A stretch of 64,000 nt of DNA, taken from CAZOLI01 sp964580675. Its GTDB lineage: Bacteria > Planctomycetota > MHYJ01 > CAYXQY01. Below the pieces are notes generated by a model. The model searched no databases, was not told the DNA's origin, and saw nothing but the letters and a program-made list of their open reading frames with translations. Both the position numbers and the translations under genes were made by a program. The stretch lies in contig CAZOLI010000013.1 in the NCBI GenBank assembly GCA_964580675.1, forward strand, positions 1 to 64,000, given 5' to 3'. This document shows positions 37,326 to 45,901 of the stretch, in pieces (the first letter of the stretch is position 1; every line of letters starts with the position of its first letter).

Positions 37326-38669
37326 ATGAAAGACGTCAAAACCGAAGAGGACGTCTATAACGTTGTGGACGAGCGGGACATCGACATGATCAAACTCTGG
37401 TTCACCGATATCCTCGGTTTTCTGAAAGGGTTTACAATTACCCGAAAAGAACTGGAGAAAGCCTTTGAGGACGGAATGGGATTTGATGGCTCCTCCATCA
37501 AGGGATTTGCCCGGATCGATGAAAGCGACATGGTCGCGCGGCCGGATCCGCAGACCTTTAAAATAATCCCCGATCTTCTGCAGGAGGAACCCGAGGAAGA
37601 GAACTCCTGTGTGATGTTCTGCAACATCACCGAGCCGGACGGCTCTCCCTATGAAGGAGATCCGAGATACGTGCTACGCAGAGCCCTGAAGAAGGCGGAG
37701 GAACTCGGCTATACGTTTTACGTGGGGCCGGAACTGGAATTCTTTTACTTCGAGAACGACGAAGAGCCAAAAGGCCTTGATCAGGGTGGGTACTTTGATT
37801 TCATTCCCCGTGACGAGGCACACGGCCTCCGGCGTGATACCATCAAAACACTTGAACAGATGGGCATCGAGGTCGAATACGCGCACCACGAAGTCGCACC
37901 TTCCCAGCACGAGATCGACCTCCGGTACACCGACGCCCTTACCATGGCTGACACCGTCATGACGTACCGTTACGTCGTGAAGGAAATCGCGTACCTGAAC
38001 GACGTGTACGCGACCTTCATGCCGAAACCGCTCGAGGGTGTAAACGGATCCGGCATGCACACTCACATGTCCCTGTTTGAGGGTGACGAAAACGCCTTCT
38101 TTGACAAAAACGACGAGTATCATCTCTCCGACGTCGGCAAACAGTACACGGCGGGCATCCTCAACCATGCCCGGGAGATCACGTCCGTAACCAATCAGTG
38201 GGTCAATTCCTACAAGCGGCTCTCTCCCGGATACGAAGCACCCGTTTACGTGACCTGGGCACGTCGGAACCGTAGCGACATGATCCGCCTGCCGATGTAC
38301 AAACCCGGCAAGGAGAAATCCACGCGGGTCGAGTTCCGGAGCCCGGATCCCTCCTGCAACCCGTACCTGGCGTTTGCCTCCATGCTCCGCGCCGGTCTCG
38401 CAGGCATCGAACACGGGTACGACCTTCCCGAACCGGTCGAGGAAAATGCCTACGACATGACCGAAGCCGAACGGCGTGAACGAAACATCGGGACCCTGCC
38501 CGGCAACCTTTACGAAGCCATTACCGAAACGGAGCAAAGTGAGCTCGTCCGGGAAACGCTTGGGAAACACGTCTTCCAGAACTTCCTGGAAAACAAGGAG
38601 TACGAGTGGGAGGAGTTTCGTACGAAGGTGACGGACTACGAAGTCAGCAAGTACCTGCCGCTTCTTTAA
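37326..38669 (+). CDS. glnA: Glutamine synthetase type I (alpha-like)
   Basis: Makes glutamine from glutamate, ammonia and ATP. At 447 residues with the sequence GMGFDGSSIKGFARIDESDM it looks like the GSI-alpha group. Other motifs: FYVGPELEFFYF, EVAPSQHEIDLRY (metal ligands), MPKPLEGVNGSGMHTHMSLF, the Asp/Glu/Arg loop EAPVYVTWARRNRSDMIRLP and RVEFRSPDPSCNPYLAF. The Tyr in GNLYEA sits where GSI-beta is adenylylated, but GSI-alpha enzymes are usually not modified. The ATG at 37326 follows GGAGG. The gene has its own promoter and a possible attenuator. Confidence 0.97.
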   Translation: MKDVKTEEDVYNVVDERDIDMIKLWFTDILGFLKGFTITRKELEKAFEDGMGFDGSSIKGFARIDESDMVARPDPQTFKIIPDLLQEEPEEENSCVMFCNITEPDGSPYEGDPRYVLRRALKKAEELGYTFYVGPELEFFYFENDEEPKGLDQGGYFDFIPRDEAHGLRRDTIKTLEQMGIEVEYAHHEVAPSQHEIDLRYTDALTMADTVMTYRYVVKEIAYLNDVYATFMPKPLEGVNGSGMHTHMSLFEGDENAFFDKNDEYHLSDVGKQYTAGILNHAREITSVTNQWVNSYKRLSPGYEAPVYVTWARRNRSDMIRLPMYKPGKEKSTRVEFRSPDPSCNPYLAFASMLRAGLAGIEHGYDLPEPVEENAYDMTEAERRERNIGTLPGNLYEAITETEQSELVRETLGKHVFQNFLENKEYEWEEFRTKVTDYEVSKYLPLL

Positions 38670-38695
38670 AAAAGCGGGACCCAAACATCATTCCG

Positions 38696-38733
38696 GGGAA
38701 AACCTCACTCAAAAAATGGGGTGAGGTTTTCCC
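38696..38733. terminator. Bidirectional terminator between glnA and sseB
   Basis: Perfect 13-base arms GGGAAAACCTCAC (38696-38708) and complement (38721-38733) with a 12-base loop. It sits between convergent genes and overlaps the last codons of sseB. T-richness inside the stem may help release in both directions. Confidence 0.75.
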
Positions 38734-39553
38734 TCATATACGTTGATATCGGATCGTCACCATCGACCCGACGGAAGTCGACGTACTGCCCTTCCGGCAG
38801 GGCTTTCTGTGCCTGGACTTCCGCCTCCGCCATGATGGAGAGCAGGTCACCACTTCCTTTCACACCGATCACCGGGTGCGGCGGCTGTTCGGTGGAGGGC
38901 ACATAAATCTGAGCAATGAAGGCATATTCAATCGTGGCGTTGCCGGAAAACAGCGTCCGGAGCGTGTCCTCCAGTGACGGGGGATGCTCTTCCGACGGCC
39001 CGATCCACCCTTCCGTACCATCCCGTGTTCGAAATGAACTCATTTCCCGAAAAGACGAACCATCCAGCAATCCCTGAAGCGTATCGGAAGAAAGCGGGGT
39101 GGCGACGGACGTCCCCGGGTTCAGAATAACAGACTCCTCTTCGTCCAGCACAAGCAGCAGATCCCGGGCGTAAATCTGCACATACGGTTTCTCACCCGAA
39201 ATGCTGTCCTGAAGGTGTTGAAGTGACGTAAACACCGGAACGTACCAGCGGTCGGAATATCGCCACTGCTCCAGGTTCAACTCGGTGTCCGAATCCAGTT
39301 CGACAAATTCGTCCTCCTGATTGCCGCGTCCGAACACGTACAGGTCATACCGAAGGAACGCTCGGTAAAACGCGTCCCGGGATCCGTTCCTCTTCCGCCA
39401 TGACACCAGACACTCATCCAGCCGGTTAAGCGGCTCAAACGTCGAATCGGAAAAAGTGTCCCGCAATCGATCGTCACGACGACGGTACCAGTACCAGACC
39501 CCTCCCCCGGCAACCAGAAGTACAAGAACGATGATCGTAACAAAGTCAGTCAT
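38705..39553 (-). CDS. SseB family protein, membrane anchored
   Basis: A 282-residue protein. After an N-terminal membrane helix (about 4-22), two SseB domains follow. The N-terminal domain has FYRAFLRYDLYVFG, WYVPVFTSLQHLQDSI, VQIYARDLLLVL and VILNPGT. The C-terminal domain has AFIAQIYVPSTEQPPHPVIGV and ALPEGQYVDFRRVDGDDPISTYMRENLTPFFE. SseB was first linked to serine sensitivity in E. coli and its biochemical role is unclear. The membrane helix is not usual for the family. Convergent with glnA. Confidence 0.85.
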   Translation of the reverse strand: MTDFVTIIVLVLLVAGGGVWYWYRRRDDRLRDTFSDSTFEPLNRLDECLVSWRKRNGSRDAFYRAFLRYDLYVFGRGNQEDEFVELDSDTELNLEQWRYSDRWYVPVFTSLQHLQDSISGEKPYVQIYARDLLLVLDEEESVILNPGTSVATPLSSDTLQGLLDGSSFREMSSFRTRDGTEGWIGPSEEHPPSLEDTLRTLFSGNATIEYAFIAQIYVPSTEQPPHPVIGVKGSGDLLSIMAEAEVQAQKALPEGQYVDFRRVDGDDPISTYMRENLTPFFE

Positions 39554-39722
39554 GCAAATGCCCGGAACAATTGACGGAAGTCGGCCGGAATTCTAGGTTC
39601 TTCCCCCTCCTCCAGATGGTTCAATGAGAGGATTTCTTCAGGACCACATATATTACCCCACCGCTCATGATCCATCAAACCGGTCCCGGTATCTTACCGG
39701 CCTCCCCCCGAATCCAGCGTGA

Positions 39723-40802
39723 TCAGTCGAAATCCCAGTAGGCGCTCTGCGTCTGTTTTACCGAATCAATAACGTCCGAAACATCCGGATTGCGCCGGGG
39801 AGGTTCATAAATGGCCGGCTCTCGCACGTGGCTGGTTTCCAGCTCCGCCATCGCGGCGATGACTCCGGTATTGGTGTAGGGAAGACCTCCCTCAATGCCG
39901 TATCCGCCCGCCTGTGACGCCATGAAATATCCCCCGGTGAGCTCCTCTGCCGTCCGAACGGCGACGTTCATCAACGACGTGTACCCGCTGGCCGTGAGAC
40001 CAAGGTTCGTTATGGGATCGGTAAAATGATTGTCCTGTCCGGCCTCGATGAAAAAGAAATCGGGGTCAAACTGGTGAGCAACGGGCACGAATATCTCCTC
40101 CACGACACTCATATATCCCTCGTCGCCTGTTTGCGGTGGAAGGGGAACATTGATGTTGTATCCTTCGCCCTCGTCTTTTCCTACTTCATCCACGAACCCG
40201 GTTCCGGGAAACAGCGTTCGACCGTCCTGATGCGTGGAGATGGTGAGGACCGAGGGATCTTCGTAAAAGATGGACTGTGTGCCGTCAAAGTGATGGGCGT
40301 CCCAATCCCACAGCAGAATGGAATCTATCTCGTCGTACCTGTTCTGAAGATGGCGGAGCGCAACGGCCGTGTTGTTCGTAAAACAGAACCCGTGTCCGTG
40401 ATCCGAAAAAGCATGGTGACCTCCCGGTCGGGACATCACGTAACTTCGTCGGTGGGTTTTCTCCGCAATGCATTCCCCGGCCTGCATAATGCCACCGGCC
40501 GCGAGCAACGCAAGATCCCAGGTATGCTCCGAGATATGGGTGTCCAGACTGAGGGAACCGTGTCCTCGTTCGGACATGTTCTTGAGGGATTCCAGGTACG
40601 ATTGCTGATGAACACGAAGCATATCTGCCTCCGTTGCCGGTTCCGCCTCCAGGCGATCGATGACCGGCATGTCGAAGAACCCTTCCTCCTCCAGCTGATC
40701 CATGGTGTAGGAGAGGCGTTCTCGCCGCTCGGGGTGGGTGGGGGAATGCTCGTGCAGCAAATAATTATCGTGGTACACAAACGCCAGAGGTTCAGCCGTC
40801 AT
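39723..40802 (-). CDS. Histone deacetylase-like amidohydrolase
   Basis: A 359-residue class II-type deacetylase fold (AcuC/HDAH/acetylpolyamine amidohydrolase superfamily). Catalytic motifs: SRPGGHHAFSDHGHGFCFTNN (His pair), LLWDWDAHHFDGTQSIFYED (zinc D-x-H), FFIEAGQDNHFTDPITNLGL (zinc Asp region) and a Gly-Gly-Tyr stretch (SQAGGYGI). All zinc ligands appear present. Substrate unknown: acetyl-lysine proteins or acetylated small amines. I start at the ATG at 40802, which overlaps the end of the HyuA-like gene by 11 bases and has AGGAG about 10 bases upstream. Confidence 0.92.
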   Translation of the reverse strand: MTAEPLAFVYHDNYLLHEHSPTHPERRERLSYTMDQLEEEGFFDMPVIDRLEAEPATEADMLRVHQQSYLESLKNMSERGHGSLSLDTHISEHTWDLALLAAGGIMQAGECIAEKTHRRSYVMSRPGGHHAFSDHGHGFCFTNNTAVALRHLQNRYDEIDSILLWDWDAHHFDGTQSIFYEDPSVLTISTHQDGRTLFPGTGFVDEVGKDEGEGYNINVPLPPQTGDEGYMSVVEEIFVPVAHQFDPDFFFIEAGQDNHFTDPITNLGLTASGYTSLMNVAVRTAEELTGGYFMASQAGGYGIEGGLPYTNTGVIAAMAELETSHVREPAIYEPPRRNPDVSDVIDSVKQTQSAYWDFD

Positions 40803-42369
40803 GGGAGTTGTTCTCCTGAAGTGTAACGTATCCCGGGCGAGCCTGTGCCGTGATGTCCGCAATCTGTCCTTTAACGTGTGCACTCTGGACCACGTTAAAG
40901 TGACGGAGGTGCGTAATTTCACAATCGGCTTCGGGAGTTCCTCCGGCAGATTTGGTAACGCGCCGGGCTTCCCGTTCTCCAATTTCGCGAAGCTCATCTC
41001 CTTCGAACGTTCGACCTTTCTGGACGTGTTTCTTCTGCTCTTCTCCGGTGGCCGAAACGCTCATCGTTCCCTGTGCCGAATCAATGTGTACGTCCGTACG
41101 CAGACTCACTTCCGCCGCCGCGCACCCCGCCGCTCCCGAAACCGGTGCGTGCTCCGGAATCTCCACGTCCTGAATTTCATTCAGTTCCTCCACCACGCGG
41201 TGGGCGAAGTATGGAGCGAGAACCCCCCCGGCCACCAGGGTATCCGGCACCGATTCCGAAACAAACTCACAAACTTCCCCCACAATCCGATCCGTGCATT
41301 CCTCGAGGATTCTGGAGGCAACCCGCTCGGGAGAACCGAGGGATGAAAGCGCGTCCCGTGCCGCTTCCACGTCTCCTTCCGTAAACTCTCCCGTTACGTG
41401 AAGAGCATCCGTTGGGGTGGGTTCCGTTCCCCCAAAGGCCACCGCATCTCCCCGTCTTTCACCGGTGAGACCTTCCTCATCCACCGCCGTATCCCCGCCG
41501 ACAGCAATGTCCCGGGAATCCACAACGCGGTAAAACGGATCCAGTTTTCCTTCATTTTCCGTGGTATTACCGGTGACGGGAAATCCGCCGTCCAGCCTGC
41601 TCAAATCAGTGGTGGTCCCCCCGATGTCCATACAGAGTGCTTCTTCTTCTCCCGTGAGGGCGGCCAGGCCAAGGGAACTGGCAGCGGGTCCACCATACAT
41701 CGTAATCGATGGAGCGGACTGAGCCACCTGACCGGAAACCATCGCCGCGTCCCCTTTCAGATAAAACACCGGACAGGACAGATCCAGTGATTCAAGCGTT
41801 TCCTCCACCTGTCCGGAAAACGTTTCAAATATAGAAGCGGCCTTTGCGTTAAGCACCGTCGTTCGTGCTCTTGCCGGAAAGCCCAGTCGTCCCCCGGCCC
41901 GGTGCCCGAGACGAACGTGATCAACCGCCGAATTTATCCGATCCCGTGTCTCTTCTTCCAGCCGGGGATTTCGAGGGGAAAATTTGGCAACAACGGCAGC
42001 TGTGTCATGGTCCGGAGACGGGGGAGAGTTCAGCTCTTCTGTTATTCGACCACGGTGGTCAACACAACCATCCAGCACAATGTTCTGATCCGCGAAGAAG
42101 GCCAGATCCGGATCCAGTCCCGGACCGGGGATGAGGTAACCGGTACAACCGGGAAACCGGTTCTCCACCTGTGCATTCAATACCAGGGTGGAGGCAATCA
42201 CCAACCGGTCTACGTCCCCCGTTTCTTCCTCCCGCAACAGATCCTCCAGAACGTCCGTAAGCGGTGCAAATGTCCCGGTCTGAGGAACCTTCGCTGTCCG
42301 GAGAACGTTGTCCTCCTTTACCAGAACCGCATCCACGTTTGTTCCGCCCGCATCGACACCGACAATCAT
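40792..42369 (-). CDS. Hydantoinase/oxoprolinase family protein (HyuA-like)
   Basis: A 525-residue ASKHA-fold ATPase. Phosphate motifs: GVDAGGTNVDAVLVK at the N terminus and CMDIGGTTTDLSRLDGG in the middle; DTLVAGGVLAPYFA near the end matches the adenosine motif. Classical N-methylhydantoinase/5-oxoprolinase alpha subunits are about 680 residues and work with a HyuB subunit. This one is shorter and has no HyuB beside it, so it belongs to the shorter family form whose substrate is unknown. It is coupled to the histone-deacetylase-like gene. Confidence 0.88.
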   Translation of the reverse strand: MIVGVDAGGTNVDAVLVKEDNVLRTAKVPQTGTFAPLTDVLEDLLREEETGDVDRLVIASTLVLNAQVENRFPGCTGYLIPGPGLDPDLAFFADQNIVLDGCVDHRGRITEELNSPPSPDHDTAAVVAKFSPRNPRLEEETRDRINSAVDHVRLGHRAGGRLGFPARARTTVLNAKAASIFETFSGQVEETLESLDLSCPVFYLKGDAAMVSGQVAQSAPSITMYGGPAASSLGLAALTGEEEALCMDIGGTTTDLSRLDGGFPVTGNTTENEGKLDPFYRVVDSRDIAVGGDTAVDEEGLTGERRGDAVAFGGTEPTPTDALHVTGEFTEGDVEAARDALSSLGSPERVASRILEECTDRIVGEVCEFVSESVPDTLVAGGVLAPYFAHRVVEELNEIQDVEIPEHAPVSGAAGCAAAEVSLRTDVHIDSAQGTMSVSATGEEQKKHVQKGRTFEGDELREIGEREARRVTKSAGGTPEADCEITHLRHFNVVQSAHVKGQIADITAQARPGYVTLQENNSHDG

Positions 42370-42689
42370 CAGATCGAAAGAACAATGGTTAACAACTCGA
42401 AAACGAGTACACCATGTTAATGTAAAAAACCGGCAGTGACAAGTTTTGTGTTTGGCTTTATTAATCTATGCGAAACCGGGGGAATCATACGGAGTAACAA
42501 TCTAAATTATTCTTTCCCCTTCCAAACACCATTGATAATTATCCTGAGAGAATGTGCCCAGGATTCTCAACCGGTCCGATATTTGAGGTCACAAGAATCC
42601 CTTCTTTTCTGTCCTGCAGAACTTCGGGGGGTTGATCAATCGACAAAAAACGGTACATAACCGATAACCAGTTTTCTTTTTTTTAAAGG
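42370..42689. promoter_or_regulatory. Divergent promoter region of HyuA-like gene and ZIP transporter
   Basis: A 320-base AT-rich region. On the minus strand TTGTCA (42437-42442), N17, TAACAT (42414-42419) is a probable promoter for the HyuA-like gene, with a small inverted repeat ACTCG/CGAGT (42395-42408) just downstream. Towards the transporter there are a perfect palindrome GATAATTATC (42534-42543) and an imperfect one GAGAAT/ATTCTC (42548-42568), which could be metal-regulator sites. Confidence 0.5.
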
Positions 42690-43580
42690 ATGTTGCCGTT
42701 AACAGACGTACGAAAATCACCGTTCCGGCAATTTGCCCCACCTCCCGATCAATTCGCAACGAAGTATCAAATTCCCTATCATTCAGAGAGGTCAAACCAT
42801 AATCAATCTTGGAATTCCGAAAGATCACTCTTGGATATCCCCCTTCTGGTCTGGATCGTCGTTTTTAGTTTGCTGGGCAGTGTGGGGGCCATCGCACTGG
42901 CAGGCTCTCTGCTTTTGATTCCCCGGGACCGGCGTGAATGGTTCCTCCCCCTTCTGGTCAGTTACGCCACGGGAAGTCTTCTGGGGGCCGCCTTCCTCGG
43001 CCTCATCCCGCGGTCATTGCACCGAATTTCTCCCCACCGAGGTCTGGCCACGGTGCTTCTGGGCATCGTTGTTTTCATCGTTCTGGAACAAATTATCGTG
43101 TTCCATCATTCCCACGGAGAAGAAGCGGATCACCAGGGCAATTCGGGGACACTCATTCTCATCGGAGACACCTTCCACAACCTGGTGGACGGTGCCATCA
43201 TCGCCGCAGGATTCCTTTCCTCCACGCAGCTCGGCATCGCCGTATCCCTCAGTGTCATTGCTCATGAAATTCCTCACGAAGTGGGCGATTTCGCCATTCT
43301 CCTCCGAAGCGGCTTTCGGACCGGACGTGCTCTGCTCTACAACATGCTTTCCGGTCTTGCTGCTCTCCTCGGGGCCGTTTTGGTATATTTCTTTATCGCG
43401 GAAATTGAATCCGTGCTGCCTTACATCATGGCCTTTGCCGCCGCCAGTTTCATATATATTGCTATAGCGGACCTGGTTCCGGACCTGAAAAAATCCGCCG
43501 GGTGGAAGGAATTTTTGCCCCAGTTTCTGACCATGATGGCCGGCATCGGTACCATCGCACTGTTTCATTTCCATGGATAG
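42690..43580 (+). CDS. ZIP family divalent metal transporter
   Basis: A 296-residue transporter with eight membrane helices. ZIP signature motifs: GDTFHNLVDGAIIAAG in helix IV and SVIAHEIPHEVGDFAILL in helix V, which hold the metal-binding His and Glu residues. A His-containing loop (VFHHSHGEEADHQ) precedes helix IV. It imports zinc or a similar metal into the cytoplasm. The first 47 residues lie in AT-rich DNA, look unlike protein and precede the first helix; a TTG at 42831 may be the true start. Confidence 0.9.
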   Translation: MLPLTDVRKSPFRQFAPPPDQFATKYQIPYHSERSNHNQSWNSERSLLDIPLLVWIVVFSLLGSVGAIALAGSLLLIPRDRREWFLPLLVSYATGSLLGAAFLGLIPRSLHRISPHRGLATVLLGIVVFIVLEQIIVFHHSHGEEADHQGNSGTLILIGDTFHNLVDGAIIAAGFLSSTQLGIAVSLSVIAHEIPHEVGDFAILLRSGFRTGRALLYNMLSGLAALLGAVLVYFFIAEIESVLPYIMAFAAASFIYIAIADLVPDLKKSAGWKEFLPQFLTMMAGIGTIALFHFHG

Positions 43581-43598
43581 ATACCTCCGGGAACCTCC

Positions 43599-44732
43599 AT
43601 GACCGACCGATCCAGAAAGAACCGTTCACCGAATGAAGCAACGGAAGAAAACAGCAGGAGAGAGGAACAGGAAGGAAATTACCCGGTGGGCGAGAAAAAC
43701 CATGAAGAAAGCTTCTGGAACCGGTGGAAATACGTTTTTCTCCGGGTAGGTCTACTGTTTTCAGGTATCGGTCTGGTATCTTTCGCCGTCGGCAGCTGCT
43801 TTTTCTCCATGCCGGGTTCTCCGCAGGCCCCACCGCTTCCTCCCATTTCCGAAACGGAATCCCGGATCCAGAAAAGGGCCAGAAAGGATGTTGAACGTCT
43901 TGCAAAAAACATCGGTGACCGGAACGTATACCGGTACAAACAACTCACACGTGCCAGAGATTACATCCAGAATCAGTTCCGGGAAGCGGGATACAGTACC
44001 CGAAAACAAACGTTCACCGCCGACGGCAAGGAGGTGGCAAACGTCGTCGCAGAGAAACCCGGAACGGAACACCCCGACCACCTACTCGTGATCGGCGCTC
44101 ATTATGACACAGCGGCCAATCCGGGGGCCGACGACAATGCTTCCGGGGTGGCCGGGGTTCTCAATCTCGCCCGAGAACTGGCGGGCACAAAAACACGAAA
44201 AACAATTCACTTCGTCGCGTTTGTCAACGAGGAACCCCCGTACTACAAAACCGAACAGATGGGAAGCCGGGTGTACGCCAGACGGGCGTCGGAGAAAAAC
44301 AAAACACTGGAAGGAATGATGTCCCTCGAAATGATTGGATTCTACAGCGAAAAGGAGGACAGCCAGGACTACCCATTGTTTCTCTTTGATTGGTTGTACC
44401 CCGACACGGGAAATTTCATCGCGTTTCTCAGCAATTACGGCTCCCGGAACCTTCTGTATCAATACATCGGAACGTTCCGCGAAACAGCCACCATTCCTTC
44501 CTGGGGGGCGGTGATTCCGGGTGGTAAACCGGCTGCGGATCTCTCCGACAACTGGTCCTTCTGGCAGGAAGGGTATCCGGCCATCATGGTGACCGACACG
44601 GCGATGTTCCGAAATCCGAATTACCACAGATCCACCGACACCCCGGATACTCTGGATTACAACCGGATGGCCCGCGTTGTGGTTGGATTAAAACACGTGG
44701 TTCTCGAACTGGCGGGGACGAAGAACGAATAA
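43599..44732 (+). CDS. M28 family metallopeptidase, membrane anchored
   Basis: A 377-residue zinc peptidase. The cytoplasmic N terminus is polar (1-44), with one membrane segment (about 46-68, FLRVGLLFSGIGLVSFAVG), so the catalytic domain is probably outside the cytoplasm. Zinc ligands and base: GAHYDT, GADDNASGVAG, FVNEEPPYY and the final His in NPNYHRSTDTPDTLDY. The family contains aminopeptidases that remove N-terminal residues. The Cys after the membrane segment (AVGSC) could be a lipid-attachment site, but the long N tail makes this doubtful. It begins 18 bases after the ZIP gene. Confidence 0.9.
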   Translation: MTDRSRKNRSPNEATEENSRREEQEGNYPVGEKNHEESFWNRWKYVFLRVGLLFSGIGLVSFAVGSCFFSMPGSPQAPPLPPISETESRIQKRARKDVERLAKNIGDRNVYRYKQLTRARDYIQNQFREAGYSTRKQTFTADGKEVANVVAEKPGTEHPDHLLVIGAHYDTAANPGADDNASGVAGVLNLARELAGTKTRKTIHFVAFVNEEPPYYKTEQMGSRVYARRASEKNKTLEGMMSLEMIGFYSEKEDSQDYPLFLFDWLYPDTGNFIAFLSNYGSRNLLYQYIGTFRETATIPSWGAVIPGGKPAADLSDNWSFWQEGYPAIMVTDTAMFRNPNYHRSTDTPDTLDYNRMARVVVGLKHVVLELAGTKNE

Positions 44733-44788
44733 ATGAAGGAGTTTGACCTCCACAAAACGGCTTTCTTTTTTTGTTCACGGGTATCGGT

Positions 44789-45898
44789 TTAACGGTTTGC
44801 GAACCGTTCGATGACGTCCGCATAAACGTCGGCGGCGCGTCGCACGTTTGAAACCGGCACATACTCGTTTTCACTATGAATGACCTCCTTCAACCCCGGG
44901 CCGAACGTGACGGCGGGGATGCCGGATTCGGTAAAGAAACACACGTCGCTTGCTCCGCGGGCCACCTTAACGTCCAGATTGTCCACAACTTCCTCAAACA
45001 CTGAGACGATTTCCTCCTCCGGAGACGTATACCCCGGTGGTGAAAGACGTTCGGTAAACTCAAAGGAGCATCCCGAAAGACGTTTCTCAAGCAGGGATTC
45101 GAGTTGTTCGTGGAGACCGGGCGTGGTACGCAGGTCCCAGGTCGTTTCGCAGCTACCCGGAAATTGATTCGGAGAGGAGGGGGCACTTCTGATGCCGGTC
45201 AGGGAAAAAGACGGATCCCCGAGGTTGTCGTGACGAAATTCCGGGATCACTTCCTCCTCCAGTTTTCTCATACGACGGATCATCTCCAGCGCGTCGTCGA
45301 TGGCGTTGGGTTCCACGCTTTCGGGACGAGTGGCGTGACCGGTCCGGCCCTCGGTACGTATTTTCAGATACGCCGTTCCTCGATGACCGATCTCTATGGT
45401 ATCCAGGTTGGTCGGCTCCCCAACCACCGCGGCCAGCCGGTTGTACCGATCCTGATGTTCCTGTTCGAACTCCTTGAGAAACTGCCTCGTTCCCCGGCCG
45501 TCCAGTTCTTCCCGGGTGACAAGAACGATGAACAGATCCAGATTCAGTTCCCGGTCGCCCAGTTCGGAGGCCAGCAGAGAAAAGGAGGCAATGGAGGCTT
45601 TTGCATCGCTCGCCCCCAGACCGTACAGTTTTTTGTCCCGAACCATTCCCGCATCCGGACCGGTCGGCGGCACGTCCCACCGATTCTCGTTCCCCGGCGA
45701 AACCGTATCCATGTGAACATTCAAAATCAACGCGTCGTCGTGACCTCCGTCAAAATGAACCACGACGTTATCCCCCCACTTTTCCACGGGCAGGCTCCGG
45801 TCCTCGTAAAACGAAAGGAGGTAATCGGCGAGTTCGTCCTCTTCGTTCGAAAGGGACGGTATCCGTACAAGCTGTTTGAGGTGCTGTTCATAGTTCAT
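44789..45898 (-). CDS. argE: M20 family deacetylase, probable N-acetylcitrulline/N-acetylornithine deacetylase
   Basis: A 369-residue M20 (ArgE/DapE) amidohydrolase. Metal ligands: NVHMDTVSP (His, Asp), GLGASDAKAS (Asp), TREELDGRGT (Glu pair), VVGEPTNL (Glu) and KEVIHSENEYVPVSN (His). It is the last gene of the arginine cluster, 3 bases after argH. Because the cluster has a carbamoyltransferase of the acyl-ornithine type, the most sensible substrate is N-acylcitrulline, as in Xanthomonas; N-acetylornithine or N-acetyl-lysine cannot be excluded from sequence alone. Confidence 0.85.
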   Translation of the reverse strand: MNYEQHLKQLVRIPSLSNEEDELADYLLSFYEDRSLPVEKWGDNVVVHFDGGHDDALILNVHMDTVSPGNENRWDVPPTGPDAGMVRDKKLYGLGASDAKASIASFSLLASELGDRELNLDLFIVLVTREELDGRGTRQFLKEFEQEHQDRYNRLAAVVGEPTNLDTIEIGHRGTAYLKIRTEGRTGHATRPESVEPNAIDDALEMIRRMRKLEEEVIPEFRHDNLGDPSFSLTGIRSAPSSPNQFPGSCETTWDLRTTPGLHEQLESLLEKRLSGCSFEFTERLSPPGYTSPEEEIVSVFEEVVDNLDVKVARGASDVCFFTESGIPAVTFGPGLKEVIHSENEYVPVSNVRRAADVYADVIERFANR

Positions 45899-45901
45899 TA
45901 T

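Noticed and set aside
37674..38684. 336-codon minus-strand frame opposite glnA
   Set aside because: It is an antisense shadow of glutamine synthetase; its peptide has no family resemblance.
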